From: Streptomyces cirratus
GTDB lineage: Bacteria; Actinomycetota; Actinomycetes; Streptomycetales; Streptomycetaceae
DNA: 64,000 nucleotides
Direction: 5' to 3'
Assembly (NCBI RefSeq): GCF_014650775.1
Contig: NZ_BMVP01000001.1
Coordinates: 992,001-1,056,000, forward strand
Below, in pieces: positions 38,968-46,883 of the stretch; the stretch's first letter is position 1; each line of letters starts with the position of its first letter. The translations under genes and the position numbers were made by a program. The notes below the pieces were generated by a model that was given only the letters and a program-made list of their open reading frames with translations, was not told where the DNA came from and ran no database searches.

Positions 38968-40308
38968 ATGACCGGCACTGACGATGTCCTGCTTGTCCAC
39001 GGCGGTACCCCGCTCGAGGGCGAGATCCGTGTCCGCGGCGCGAAGAACCTCGTGCCGAAGGCCATGGTGGCCGCTCTGCTCGGCAGCGCCCCCAGCCGGC
39101 TGCGCAACGTGCCCGACATCCGTGACGTCCGCGTCGTCCGCGGCCTGCTCCAGCTGCACGGCGTCACCGTGCGCCCCGGCGAGGAGCCGGGCGAGCTGAT
39201 CCTCGACCCCACGTACGTCGAGGCCGCCAACGTCGCCGACATCGACGCGCACGCGGGTTCCTCCCGGATCCCGATCCTGTTCTGCGGCCCGCTGCTGCAC
39301 CGCCTCGGCCACGCCTTCATCCCCGGCCTCGGCGGATGCGACATCGGCGGCCGTCCCATCGACTTCCACTTCGACGTGCTCCGCCAGTTCGGCGCGACCA
39401 TCGAGAAGCGCGAAGGCGGCCAGTACCTGGAGGCGCCGCAGCGCCTGCGCGGCTGCAAGATCCGGCTGCCTTACCCCTCGGTCGGTTCGACCGAACAGGT
39501 GCTCCTGACGGCCGTCCTGGCCGAAGGCGTCACCGAGCTCAGCAACGCCGCCGTCGAACCGGAGATCGAAGACCTCATCTGCGTCCTGCAGAAAATGGGC
39601 GCGATCATCTCCCTCGACACCGACCGGACCATCCGCATCACCGGTGTGGACGAGCTCACCGGCTACAACCACAAGGCGCTCCCGGACCGCCTGGAAGCCG
39701 CCTCCTGGGCTTCCGCGGCGCTGGCCACCGGCGGCAACATCTACGTCCGCGGCGCGCAGCAGCGCTCGATGATGACGTTCCTGAACACCTTCCGGCGGGT
39801 AGGCGGCGCGTTCGAGATCGACGACGAGGGCATCCGCTTCTGGCACCCGGGCGGCCCGCTCAAGGCCATCGCGCTGGAGACGGACGTGCACCCCGGCTTC
39901 CAGACCGACTGGCAGCAGCCGCTGGTCGTCGCCCTGACGCAGGCCTCGGGCCTGTCCATCGTGCACGAGACGGTGTACGAGTCGCGGCTCGGATTCACCT
40001 CCGCGCTCAACCAGATGGGTGCACACATCCAGCTGTACCGGGAGTGCCTGGGCGGCTCGGCGTGCCGCTTCGGGCAGCGCAACTTCCTGCACTCGGCGGT
40101 CGTGTCAGGCCCCACCAAGCTGCAGGGCGCCGATCTGGTCATTCCCGACCTGCGCGGCGGGTTCTCGTACCTGATCGCGGCGCTGGCGGCCGAGGGCACC
40201 TCGCGGGTGCACGGCATCGACCTCATCAACCGCGGCTACGAGAACTTCATGGAGAAGCTCGTGGAGCTGGGCGCCAAGGTCGAACTGCCGAACGGCGACC
40301 TCGTCTAG
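38968..40308 (+). CDS. murA: UDP-N-acetylglucosamine 1-carboxyvinyltransferase
   Basis: MurA transfers enolpyruvyl from PEP to UDP-GlcNAc, the first committed step of peptidoglycan synthesis. The 446-residue protein carries the catalytic Cys124 in GLGGCDIGGRPIDFH, the residue alkylated by fosfomycin; the Cys-to-Asp change that makes mycobacterial MurA fosfomycin-resistant is absent. Also present: VRGAKNLVPKAMVAALL, KLQGADLVIPDLRGG and the closing RGYENFMEKLVELGA. ATG 38968. Confidence 0.95.
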   Translation: MTGTDDVLLVHGGTPLEGEIRVRGAKNLVPKAMVAALLGSAPSRLRNVPDIRDVRVVRGLLQLHGVTVRPGEEPGELILDPTYVEAANVADIDAHAGSSRIPILFCGPLLHRLGHAFIPGLGGCDIGGRPIDFHFDVLRQFGATIEKREGGQYLEAPQRLRGCKIRLPYPSVGSTEQVLLTAVLAEGVTELSNAAVEPEIEDLICVLQKMGAIISLDTDRTIRITGVDELTGYNHKALPDRLEAASWASAALATGGNIYVRGAQQRSMMTFLNTFRRVGGAFEIDDEGIRFWHPGGPLKAIALETDVHPGFQTDWQQPLVVALTQASGLSIVHETVYESRLGFTSALNQMGAHIQLYRECLGGSACRFGQRNFLHSAVVSGPTKLQGADLVIPDLRGGFSYLIAALAAEGTSRVHGIDLINRGYENFMEKLVELGAKVELPNGDLV

Positions 40309-40322
40309 GGCGCACGCTCGTG

Positions 40323-40390
40323 CCCGGGGCCCGCCGAGGGCCCCGGGAAGGCCGAAGGGCGGCCACTCCCGTACGGGGGTGGCCGCCCTT
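40323..40390. terminator. Two stem-loops between murA and hup
   Basis: CCCGGGGCCC/GGGCCCCGGG (40323-40347) and a larger hairpin AAGGGCGGCCAC.../...GTGGCCGCCCTT (40355-40390), the latter flanked by AA/TT on both sides and therefore effective in both directions. Confidence 0.8.
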
Positions 40391-40451
40391 GGCGGTTGTG
40401 CGTACCACTGCCGTCCCGGGGGCCTGCGCGGCCCCCGGCACAAGGGCGGTA

Positions 40452-40733
40452 CTACTTGCCCTTGGCGGCTTCCTTGAGCTTGGAGCCCGCGGAGACCTTC
40501 ACGCTGTAGCCGGCCGGGATCTGGATGGGGTCGCCGGTCTGCGGGTTGCGCGCGGTGCGAGCGGCACGGTGGGTGCGCTCGAAGGTCAGGAAGCCGGGGA
40601 TGGTGACCTTCTCGTCGCCCTTGGCGACGATCTCGCCGACGGTCTCGGCGAGCGCGGCCAGAACGGCGTCGGCGTCCTTGCGGGTCACCTCGGCGCGCTC
40701 GGACAGAGCGGCCACCAGCTCACTGCGGTTCAT
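40452..40733 (-). CDS. hup: DNA-binding protein HU
   Basis: 93 residues, the short HU form: MNRSELVAALSERAEVTRKDADAVLAALAETVGEIVAKGDEKVTIPGFLTFERTHRAARTARNPQTGDPI with the beta-arm Pro and the GxFG-like GFLTF. This is the vegetative HU of Streptomyces, as opposed to the larger Lys-rich HupS. GGGAG lies 8 bases before ATG 40733. It converges with murA. A perfect inverted repeat (40817-40833) lies in its upstream region. Confidence 0.95.
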   Translation of the reverse strand: MNRSELVAALSERAEVTRKDADAVLAALAETVGEIVAKGDEKVTIPGFLTFERTHRAARTARNPQTGDPIQIPAGYSVKVSAGSKLKEAAKGK

Positions 40734-41040
40734 GTTGTACTCCCGTGTTCAACTTGCCTTAGAGGCGTGAGATCGAAGCCGATGCTGCCAGGGCCCTCGG
40801 ACAGTCCCCGGACCCGGGTCTGAACGTCAGACCCTCTCGCCCGGTTACGCATCCTGCCCCCACCAGCGGCGGGAAAGCCAATCCGGCACCCGCCAGGGTC
40901 ACACGAAAAGCGCCACAGTCACGCCGCGGTGACGCTCCGTCCGCACCTGTCGTTCCGGTGGATGCGGACCGCGGGCCCCGCGGGCATCCCCGCAACCCTA
41001 GAGGCGCCCGGCCGGGCCCGCATCCCGCGACGCGCCGGTA
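40734..41040 (-). promoter_or_regulatory. hup promoter region with inverted repeat
   Basis: 307 bp between the malic enzyme stop and hup. GGTCTGA-ACG-TCAGACC (40817-40833) is a perfect 7-bp inverted repeat with a 3-bp spacer, 84 bp before the hup start. It can be a protein-binding site or a hairpin in the leader. No further gene is seen. Confidence 0.5.
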
Positions 41041-42465
41041 TCAGGCGGAGGTGGGTGCCGTCACAGAGGCGGAGGCGGCCTTGCGGACGGCTCCGGCGAC
41101 CGCCCCCGCGACCTTGTCGTTGAACACCGACGGGATGATGTAGTTCGCGTTGAGCTCGTCCTCGCCGACGACGTCGGCCAGCGCGGTGGCCGCGGCCAGC
41201 ATCATGCCCGTGTCCACGGTGCGCGACTGGGCGTCCAGCAGGCCGCGGAAGACGCCCGGGAAGACCAGCACGTTGTTGATCTGGTTGGGGAAGTCGGAGC
41301 GGCCGGTGGCCACGACGGCGGCGGTCTGGCGGGCGACGGCCGGGTCCACCTCCGGGTCCGGGTTCGCGAGCGCGAACACGATCGCGCCCTGCGCCATGGC
41401 GGCCACGTCGTCGCCGTTGAGGACGTTCGGGGCCGAGACGCCGATGAACACGTCGGCGCCGACGACGGCCTCCTTGAGGGTGCCGGTGTAACCCTCGGGG
41501 TTGGTGTTGTCGGCGATCCAGCGCAGCGGGGAGTCGGGGGCGGCGTCGACGAGGTCGGGGCGGTCCGCGTGCACGACACCGTTGATGTCGGCGCTGACGG
41601 CGTTCTTCACCCCGGCCGCCAGGAGCAGCTTGAGGATGGCGGTGCCGGCCGCGCCGGCGCCCGACATGACCACCTTGACGTCGCCAACTGCCTTGCCCAC
41701 GACGCGAAGTGCGTTGGTCAGGGCGGCGAGGACGACGATGGCGGTTCCGTGCTGGTCGTCGTGGAAGACGGGGATGTCGAGGGCCTCGCGCAGCCGGGCC
41801 TCGATCTCGAAGCAGCGCGGCGCGGAGATGTCCTCCAGGTTGATGCCGGCGAAGCCGGGGGCGATGGCCTTGACGGCGGCGACGATCTCGTCACTGTCCT
41901 GCGTGTCGAGGCAGATCGGCCAGGCGTCGATGCCGGCGAAGCGCTTGAAGAGGGCCGCCTTGCCCTCCATGACGGGCAGCGCGGCCATCGGGCCGATGTT
42001 GCCGAGGCCCAGTACGGCGGAGCCGTCCGTCACGACTGCGACGGAGTTGCGCTTGATGGTCAGGCGGCGCGCGTCCTCGGGGTTCTCGGCGATGGCCGTG
42101 CAGACGCGGGCGACACCCGGGGTGTAGATCATCGAGAGGTCGTCGCGGTTGCGGATGGGGTGCTTGGACGACATCTCGATCTTGCCGCCGAGGTGCATCA
42201 GGAAGGTTCGGTCGGAGACCTTGCCCAGGCTGACGCCCTCGATGCCGCGCAGCTTCTCCACGATCTCGTCCGCGTGCGCGGTGGAGGTCGCGGCGATGGT
42301 GACGTCGATACGGAGCTTCTCGTGACCCGACGCGGTGACGTCGAGGCCGGTGACGGATCCTCCGGACGACTCCACGGCGGTGGTGAGCTGGGAGACCGCG
42401 GTTCCGCTCGCGGGCACTTCCAAGCGGACCGTCATCGAGTACGAGACGCTGGGCGCCGTTGCCAT
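41041..42465 (-). CDS. Malic enzyme (NAD-type) with N-terminal ACT-like domain
   Basis: 474 residues. Residues ~1-80 form an ACT-like domain (VRLEVPASGTAVSQLTTAVESSGGSVTGLDV), a regulatory module. The malic enzyme domain shows SMIYTPGVARVC, the metal/Tyr-Lys motifs GKAALFKRFAGIDAWP and FHDDQHGTA, and a Rossmann fold (VMSGAGAAGTAILKLLLAAG). Decarboxylates malate to pyruvate. Cofactor preference (NAD vs NADP) cannot be decided; NAD-type is inferred from family resemblance. ATG 42465; its leader holds a candidate structured RNA with a strong terminator. Confidence 0.9.
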   Translation of the reverse strand: MATAPSVSYSMTVRLEVPASGTAVSQLTTAVESSGGSVTGLDVTASGHEKLRIDVTIAATSTAHADEIVEKLRGIEGVSLGKVSDRTFLMHLGGKIEMSSKHPIRNRDDLSMIYTPGVARVCTAIAENPEDARRLTIKRNSVAVVTDGSAVLGLGNIGPMAALPVMEGKAALFKRFAGIDAWPICLDTQDSDEIVAAVKAIAPGFAGINLEDISAPRCFEIEARLREALDIPVFHDDQHGTAIVVLAALTNALRVVGKAVGDVKVVMSGAGAAGTAILKLLLAAGVKNAVSADINGVVHADRPDLVDAAPDSPLRWIADNTNPEGYTGTLKEAVVGADVFIGVSAPNVLNGDDVAAMAQGAIVFALANPDPEVDPAVARQTAAVVATGRSDFPNQINNVLVFPGVFRGLLDAQSRTVDTGMMLAAATALADVVGEDELNANYIIPSVFNDKVAGAVAGAVRKAASASVTAPTSA

Positions 42466-42556
42466 GGCCGTGTTCCTCTTCTGTCCCTGGTTTTTCTGTA
42501 CACAGGGCCCCGCTGCACGACAGGTGCGGCAGGACCTGTTGTCCGATCGTCCCACC

Positions 42557-42568
42557 TACCGGCCGGTA
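42557..42568. promoter_or_regulatory. 12-bp palindrome upstream of the malic enzyme gene
   Basis: TACCGGCCGGTA is a perfect palindrome 92 bp upstream of the start, within a region that also contains a TATACC hexamer (minus strand) suitable as a -10. A possible operator. Confidence 0.4.
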
Positions 42569-42654
42569 TAAGGTAACCAGCTACAAATTTCGGAAGAACT
42601 CTTCCACCATACGAGATTTAGCGGCTGCGCGGAACCCTGTATGGACCACGCAAA

Positions 42655-42800
42655 ACAGGTCTGCCCCTCCGCGACGGCGGAGGGGCAGACCTGTCTTCAC
42701 GTTGAAACACCGACCCGCCATGCTCGCCTCGCGGCAAGTGGTCGCTCTAGGCGACGAAGGTTGGGCCCGGGGGCTTGGATCGAGCCGGTGTCGTACCCAG
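42655..42800 (-). ncRNA. Candidate structured RNA with strong intrinsic terminator, upstream of the malic enzyme gene
   Basis: Read leftward on the minus strand. The 3' end is a perfect 18-bp hairpin (ACAGGTCTGCCC... arms, 42655-42694) followed by TTTT, a textbook terminator. It lies 220 bp after the helicase gene and after another hairpin terminator, so it belongs to a separate RNA. The body has local hairpins GGCT/AGCC and GTCGC/GCGAC and a long-range ACACCG/CGGTGT pairing enclosing them. No ORF fits. It is either a stand-alone sRNA or a riboswitch/attenuator controlling the malic enzyme 190 bp downstream. The 5' end is not defined by a clear promoter. Confidence 0.6.
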
Positions 42801-42809
42801 GCTAACAAA

Positions 42810-42828
42810 GGATCGCCGAATGCGATCC
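42810..42828 (-). terminator. Terminator of the HelD-like helicase gene
   Basis: GGATCGC/GCGATCC with a 5-base loop, followed on the minus strand by TTTGTT; 90 bp after the helicase stop. Confidence 0.65.
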
Positions 42829-42917
42829 CCCTCCCGGCCGTTGTTCCCGCCACCACACCCCCGGCCGCGGGCCATCCGGCCCAGTGGCCCGCGCCGCACC
42901 GGCGTCCGGCCGCGCCC

Positions 42918-45248
42918 TCAGCCGGCGTCCGGGGCCAGGAGCGAGGGCACGCCACAGGCGTCGGGCGCGTCCCGGGAGGTGGAGACCACCGTCAGCTGCT
43001 GCGTCGCGCGCGTCAGCGCCACGTACAGCACCCTCAGCCCGGCCGGCGACTCGTCGGCGATCTCCGCCGGGGAGACGACCACCGTGGCGTCGTACTCCAG
43101 TCCCTTCGCCTCCAGGCTGCCCAGCGCCACCGCCCGCTCGCCGAGGTCCGCCAGCCACCCGGCGGCCTCCGCGCGCCGGTCCATGGCCACGACCACGCCG
43201 ACCGTGCCGTCCACCTGCTCCAGCAGCCGCCGGGTCTCCTCCCGTACCGCACGGCCCAGGTCGCCCTCGGCGGCCGTGAAACGGGGCTCCAGGCCCGTCG
43301 AACGGACCGCGCGCGGCGGCTCCATCCCCGGCATCGCCCGGCGCAGCACGCGGGAGGCGACCTCCGCGACCTCCGCCGGGTTGCGGTAGTTCACGGTCAG
43401 GGTGAACCGGCGGCGCGGCCGGGACCCCAACGCCTCGTCACGCGCCGCGGCCGCCTCCTGCGGGTCCGTCCAGGAGGACTGGGCCGGGTCGCCGACCACC
43501 GTCCACGTCCCGTGCCGGCCCCGGCGGCCCACCATCCGCCACTGCATCGGCGTCAGGTCCTGCGCCTCGTCCACGATGACGTGCGCGTACTCGGTGCGCT
43601 CCGCCGCGATCCGCTCGGCCCGCTCCCACTGGGTCTCCTCGCGGGTCGGCATCAGCTCCTCCACCCCGCTGAGCTGGTCCAACGGGTCGAACTCCCGCTT
43701 GCGGCGGGGCCGCGCGGGCGCGCCCAGCAGCTGCTGGAGCTCGTCCAGCAGCGCCACGTCGTGCACCGACAGCGGCCCCTTGCCGTCCGGGCCGGTCCGG
43801 CGCAGCGAACGCGCCAGCTGGCGGACCTCGCGCGGGTTGAGGTCCCGGCGCGACCAGCGGCCGAGCTTGCGCTCGTCGGCCATCGCGGCCAGCACCCCGC
43901 GCGGGGTCAGCTCGGGCCACCAGGCGTTCAGGAAGTCGATGAAGGAGTCTTCGGTGGAGATGTCCTCGTCGAACGCGGAGCGCAGTTCGGCGGCCAGCTC
44001 CGGGTCGCTGTGCCGCCCGTTGGCGCCGGACTTCGCGTACAGGGCGTCCAGCAGCAGCTTGCGGGCGCGCGGACGCAGCAGGTTGACCGGCGCGGTGCCG
44101 CCGAGCACGTTCTGCCGGATGCGGTTCAGTTCGTCGGCCTCCAGCTCCTGGCGCCGCCCGAAGGCCACGACCCGCAGCCGGTCGGGGGCCCCGCCCCCGC
44201 CGGCACCGCCGAGCTCCAGCGCGCCCCGGACCGCCTTGCGGAGCACCTTGAGCATCCGGGAGGAGCCCTTGATGCGGGCCACGGCCGGCTCGTCGTACGT
44301 CGTCGCCTCCGCCCCGTCGACGAGCGAGCCCAGCGCCCGGATGGCGACCTGCCCCTCCTCGCCGAGGGAGGGCAGCACGCCCTCGGTGTACGCGACGAGC
44401 AGCGGCGTCGGCGAGACGATGAGGATGCCACCCGAGTAGCGCCGCCGGTCCTGGTAGAGCAGGTAGGCGGCGCGGTGCAGGGCCACCGCCGTCTTCCCGG
44501 TGCCGGGGCCGCCCGCCACCTCCGCGACGGACGCGGCGGGGGCCCGGATGACCAGGTCCTGCTCGGCCTGGATGGAGGAGACGATGTCCCGCATGGAGTG
44601 CGTACGGGCCCGGCCGAGCGCGGCCATCAGCGCGCCGTCGCCGATGACGGGCAGCTCGTGCCCGTCGAGGAAGGCAGTGACCTCCGGGCGCATCAGGTCG
44701 TCCTCGACGCCGAGGACCTTGCGGCCCTTGGAGCGGATCACGCGGCGGCGTACCACCCGGCCCGGGTCCTTCGGCGTGGACCGGTAGAACGGCGCTGCCG
44801 CCGGGGCCCGCCAGTCGATGACCAGCGGCGCGTAGTCGGAGTCGAGTACGCCGATGCGCCCGATGTGCAGGGTCTCGGCGATGTCGGCGGTGAGATCGTC
44901 GCGGATGGCGTCGTCGGCGGGTTCCACCGAGGTGTACGCGCCGTCGGGGCCGCGTTCGCCGTCCTTGCCGAGGACCAGGTCGACGCGGCCGAACAGGAAG
45001 TCCTCGAACTCGTTGTTCAGCCGGTTGAGGTGGATCCCGGCGCGGAAGACCTGCGCGTCGCGCTCGGCGAGCGCGCCGGGCGTGCCGACCTGCCCGCGCT
45101 TGGCGGCGTCGTTCATCAGGAACTCGGCCTCGTGGATCTTCTCCTCAAGGCGTCGGTACACCCGGTCGAGATGCGTCTGCTCGACCGCGATCTCCCGATC
45201 GCGGACGGAATCCGCCGTGCTGTCGACAGCGGCATTCTGCGCGGCCAC
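42918..45248 (-). CDS. HelD-like UvrD-family helicase (RNA polymerase-associated type)
   Basis: 776 residues with SF1/UvrD motifs: GGPGTGKTAVALHRAAYLL (Walker A ~245-253), DEAQDLTPMQW (motif II) and LYVALTRATQQL (motif VI). The N-terminal coiled region (EQTHLDRVYRRLEEKIHEAEFL) is the HelD secondary-channel arm. HelD proteins remove stalled RNA polymerase; related actinobacterial HelR proteins protect it from rifamycins, but which applies here is not known. GTG 45248 is preceded by GGGGG; the TTG 36 bases upstream lacks a ribosome-binding site. Confidence 0.87.
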   Translation of the reverse strand: MAAQNAAVDSTADSVRDREIAVEQTHLDRVYRRLEEKIHEAEFLMNDAAKRGQVGTPGALAERDAQVFRAGIHLNRLNNEFEDFLFGRVDLVLGKDGERGPDGAYTSVEPADDAIRDDLTADIAETLHIGRIGVLDSDYAPLVIDWRAPAAAPFYRSTPKDPGRVVRRRVIRSKGRKVLGVEDDLMRPEVTAFLDGHELPVIGDGALMAALGRARTHSMRDIVSSIQAEQDLVIRAPAASVAEVAGGPGTGKTAVALHRAAYLLYQDRRRYSGGILIVSPTPLLVAYTEGVLPSLGEEGQVAIRALGSLVDGAEATTYDEPAVARIKGSSRMLKVLRKAVRGALELGGAGGGGAPDRLRVVAFGRRQELEADELNRIRQNVLGGTAPVNLLRPRARKLLLDALYAKSGANGRHSDPELAAELRSAFDEDISTEDSFIDFLNAWWPELTPRGVLAAMADERKLGRWSRRDLNPREVRQLARSLRRTGPDGKGPLSVHDVALLDELQQLLGAPARPRRKREFDPLDQLSGVEELMPTREETQWERAERIAAERTEYAHVIVDEAQDLTPMQWRMVGRRGRHGTWTVVGDPAQSSWTDPQEAAAARDEALGSRPRRRFTLTVNYRNPAEVAEVASRVLRRAMPGMEPPRAVRSTGLEPRFTAAEGDLGRAVREETRRLLEQVDGTVGVVVAMDRRAEAAGWLADLGERAVALGSLEAKGLEYDATVVVSPAEIADESPAGLRVLYVALTRATQQLTVVSTSRDAPDACGVPSLLAPDAG

Positions 45249-45362
45249 CAAGGCCCCCTTCTGACGTGCATGGGCGACCGTCAACCGTACGCGAAGCGGG
45301 GCCGGGTCCGCACGCCCGTTCCGGGACCGTCGGCGGATCGCCGCCTGCGGGCCGGTCCCGCG

Positions 45363-45941
45363 CTACGCCGATCCGGCCGCCAGGACCCGCCGGCGGTGGC
45401 GGGCGACGCGTTCGCGGTTGCCGCACAGCTCGCTGGAGCACCAGCGGCGCCGGTGGCCGCGCGAGGTGTCGAGGTAGACGCGGTCGCAGCCCTCGCCCTC
45501 GCAGGCGCGCAGCAGCGCCCGGTCGCCGGGGTCGGTGAGCAGCTCGACGGTGTCCCGGGCGACGGCGGCGAGCAGCCCGGCGCACTCGACCCCGCCGCAC
45601 AACTCCCGCACGAGGTGCCCGTCTTGGTCCCGCACCGCACACAGCCCCGGGGGTGGACCGGCGGCCGCCGCGTTGACCCGGGCCAGCGCCTCCTCGTCGG
45701 GCGCGGCCCCGTACAGCTCGGCCCGTACGAGACTCCCCACATCGGCCCGCAGCTGCCGGAAGGCCCCGACCCAGTCGGGCCCGACCCGCCCCAGCGGCGT
45801 CCGGTCGGGCACCAGCCCGGCTCCGACGAGCCACAGCCGAAGCTCGTCGCCGTCCCGGATGCCTTCGGCGTCCCGCCGCGGGGCGGAGGTGGCCAGCAGG
45901 TCCAGGCAGACCCGCCCGGAGTCGAACCACATACCGGTCAC
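45363..45941 (-). CDS. CGNR zinc-finger regulator
   Basis: 192 residues: helical ABATE-type N-terminus (FDSGRVCLDLLATSAPRR) and the C-terminal CGNR zinc finger (ACEGEGCDRVYLDTSRGHRRRWCSSELCGNRERVARHRRR) with four metal-binding Cys. A probable transcription factor. GTG 45941 or ATG 45932 are both possible starts. Downstream of the GNAT gene with an inverted repeat between them. Confidence 0.85.
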   Translation of the reverse strand: MTGMWFDSGRVCLDLLATSAPRRDAEGIRDGDELRLWLVGAGLVPDRTPLGRVGPDWVGAFRQLRADVGSLVRAELYGAAPDEEALARVNAAAAGPPPGLCAVRDQDGHLVRELCGGVECAGLLAAVARDTVELLTDPGDRALLRACEGEGCDRVYLDTSRGHRRRWCSSELCGNRERVARHRRRVLAAGSA

Positions 45942-45995
45942 CGCCTCGGTTGCCGTGGGCCGCCTCCCCAGAGTGCCCGTCGGCTGCCCGGTCGG

Positions 45996-46049
45996 CTAGG
46001 TCCTGTCCGGGGGATCTTTGAGCAATGGCCCGCGGGGGCCGGGACCTAG
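45996..46049. repeat. Imperfect inverted repeat ending in CTAGGTCC / GGACCTAG
   Basis: CTAGGTCC (45996-46003) and GGACCTAG (46042-46049) bound a 54-bp segment, the right arm covering the GNAT stop codon. It may be a hairpin terminator or the tip of a miniature transposable element. Confidence 0.45.
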
Positions 46050-46591
46050 TGGGCGGGCGGCGGATCGTCGTGCAGCAGCCGCTGGAACATGCAGTGGTCG
46101 CGCCAGGCACCGTTGATGTGCAGGTAGCGCGGCGCGAGGCCGAACTGCTCGAAGCCGGCTTTGGCGAGGACCCGTTGGGAGGCCACGTTGTCGACGAGCG
46201 TGCCGGCCTCGACCCGGTGCAGCCCGACCTCGTCGCGGGCGATCCGGCAGACCTCCTCCAGGGCGGCGGTGGCCAGCCCCTTCCCGGCCCGCTCCCGGTC
46301 GACCCAGTAGCCCACGCCGCCGCTGCGGAAGGGACCGAGCTCGATGCGGCCGAGGTTGATGGCGCCGACGGGCGTGTCGCCCGCGACGAGTACGAACGGC
46401 AGCAGCCGCCCGGCGTCCCGGTCGGCCAGCAGCGCCTCTATCCGCTCCCGCTGCCCGGCCTCGGTGTAGAAGCCCTCGGGCCGCCGCGGCTCGAACGGTG
46501 CCATGTAGGCCCGGTTCCGCGCCAGCGTGTCGGCCAGCCCTGCGGCGTCATCGATGGTGACGCCCCTCATCTCCACCCCGTTGATCATCAC
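46046..46591 (-). CDS. GNAT acetyltransferase (RimJ/RimL-like)
   Basis: 181 residues with the GNAT fold: VGYWVDRERAGKGLATAALEEVCRIA (acetyl-CoA site, R/Q-x-x-G-x-G/A) and VLAKAGFEQFG. The RimJ/RimL subfamily acetylates N-termini of ribosomal proteins or small amines; substrate unknown. Start ATG 46591 (MMINGVEMRGV). Confidence 0.85.
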   Translation of the reverse strand: MMINGVEMRGVTIDDAAGLADTLARNRAYMAPFEPRRPEGFYTEAGQRERIEALLADRDAGRLLPFVLVAGDTPVGAINLGRIELGPFRSGGVGYWVDRERAGKGLATAALEEVCRIARDEVGLHRVEAGTLVDNVASQRVLAKAGFEQFGLAPRYLHINGAWRDHCMFQRLLHDDPPPAH

Positions 46592-46599
46592 CGCGGCAC

Positions 46600-46880
46600 G
46601 CTAACCCACCCCCGCCACCAAGACCACCCCCCGCTCCAGCCCCCACCGGCCCTCAAGACCCCGAACCCGCACAACCGCCCCCGCCGGCCCTTGGGGGCCC
46701 ACATTCCCCACCCTCGCCCGCGTTTGAGGCGCCGGGCCCGCACTACCACCCCCGCCACCACTTCAGGCGCCGGGCCCGCACCACCAGCCCCGCCGGCGTT
46801 TGGGGCGCGGGGTCCGGGGCGGAGCCCCGGGGAGCCCGGCGCAGCCGGGGCCGCCCCGCGCGACGGCGCCGCAGACGGCC
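46600..46880. repeat. Second copy of the dispersed Streptomyces intergenic repeat
   Basis: About 280 bp of low-complexity Pro-codon-like C-rich sequence: two or three ~40-bp units containing GAGGCGCCGGGCCCGCAC, then the block GGCGTTTGGGGCGCGGGG...GCCCGGCGCAGCCGGGGCCG, nearly identical to 12527-12660. It lies between the GNAT start and the nnaR stop. Confidence 0.75.
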
Positions 46881-46883
46881 CCC

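Noticed and set aside
42810..42828. A riboswitch expression platform for the helicase gene
   Set aside because: The hairpin with T-run lies downstream of the helicase stop, so it acts as its terminator rather than a leader element.
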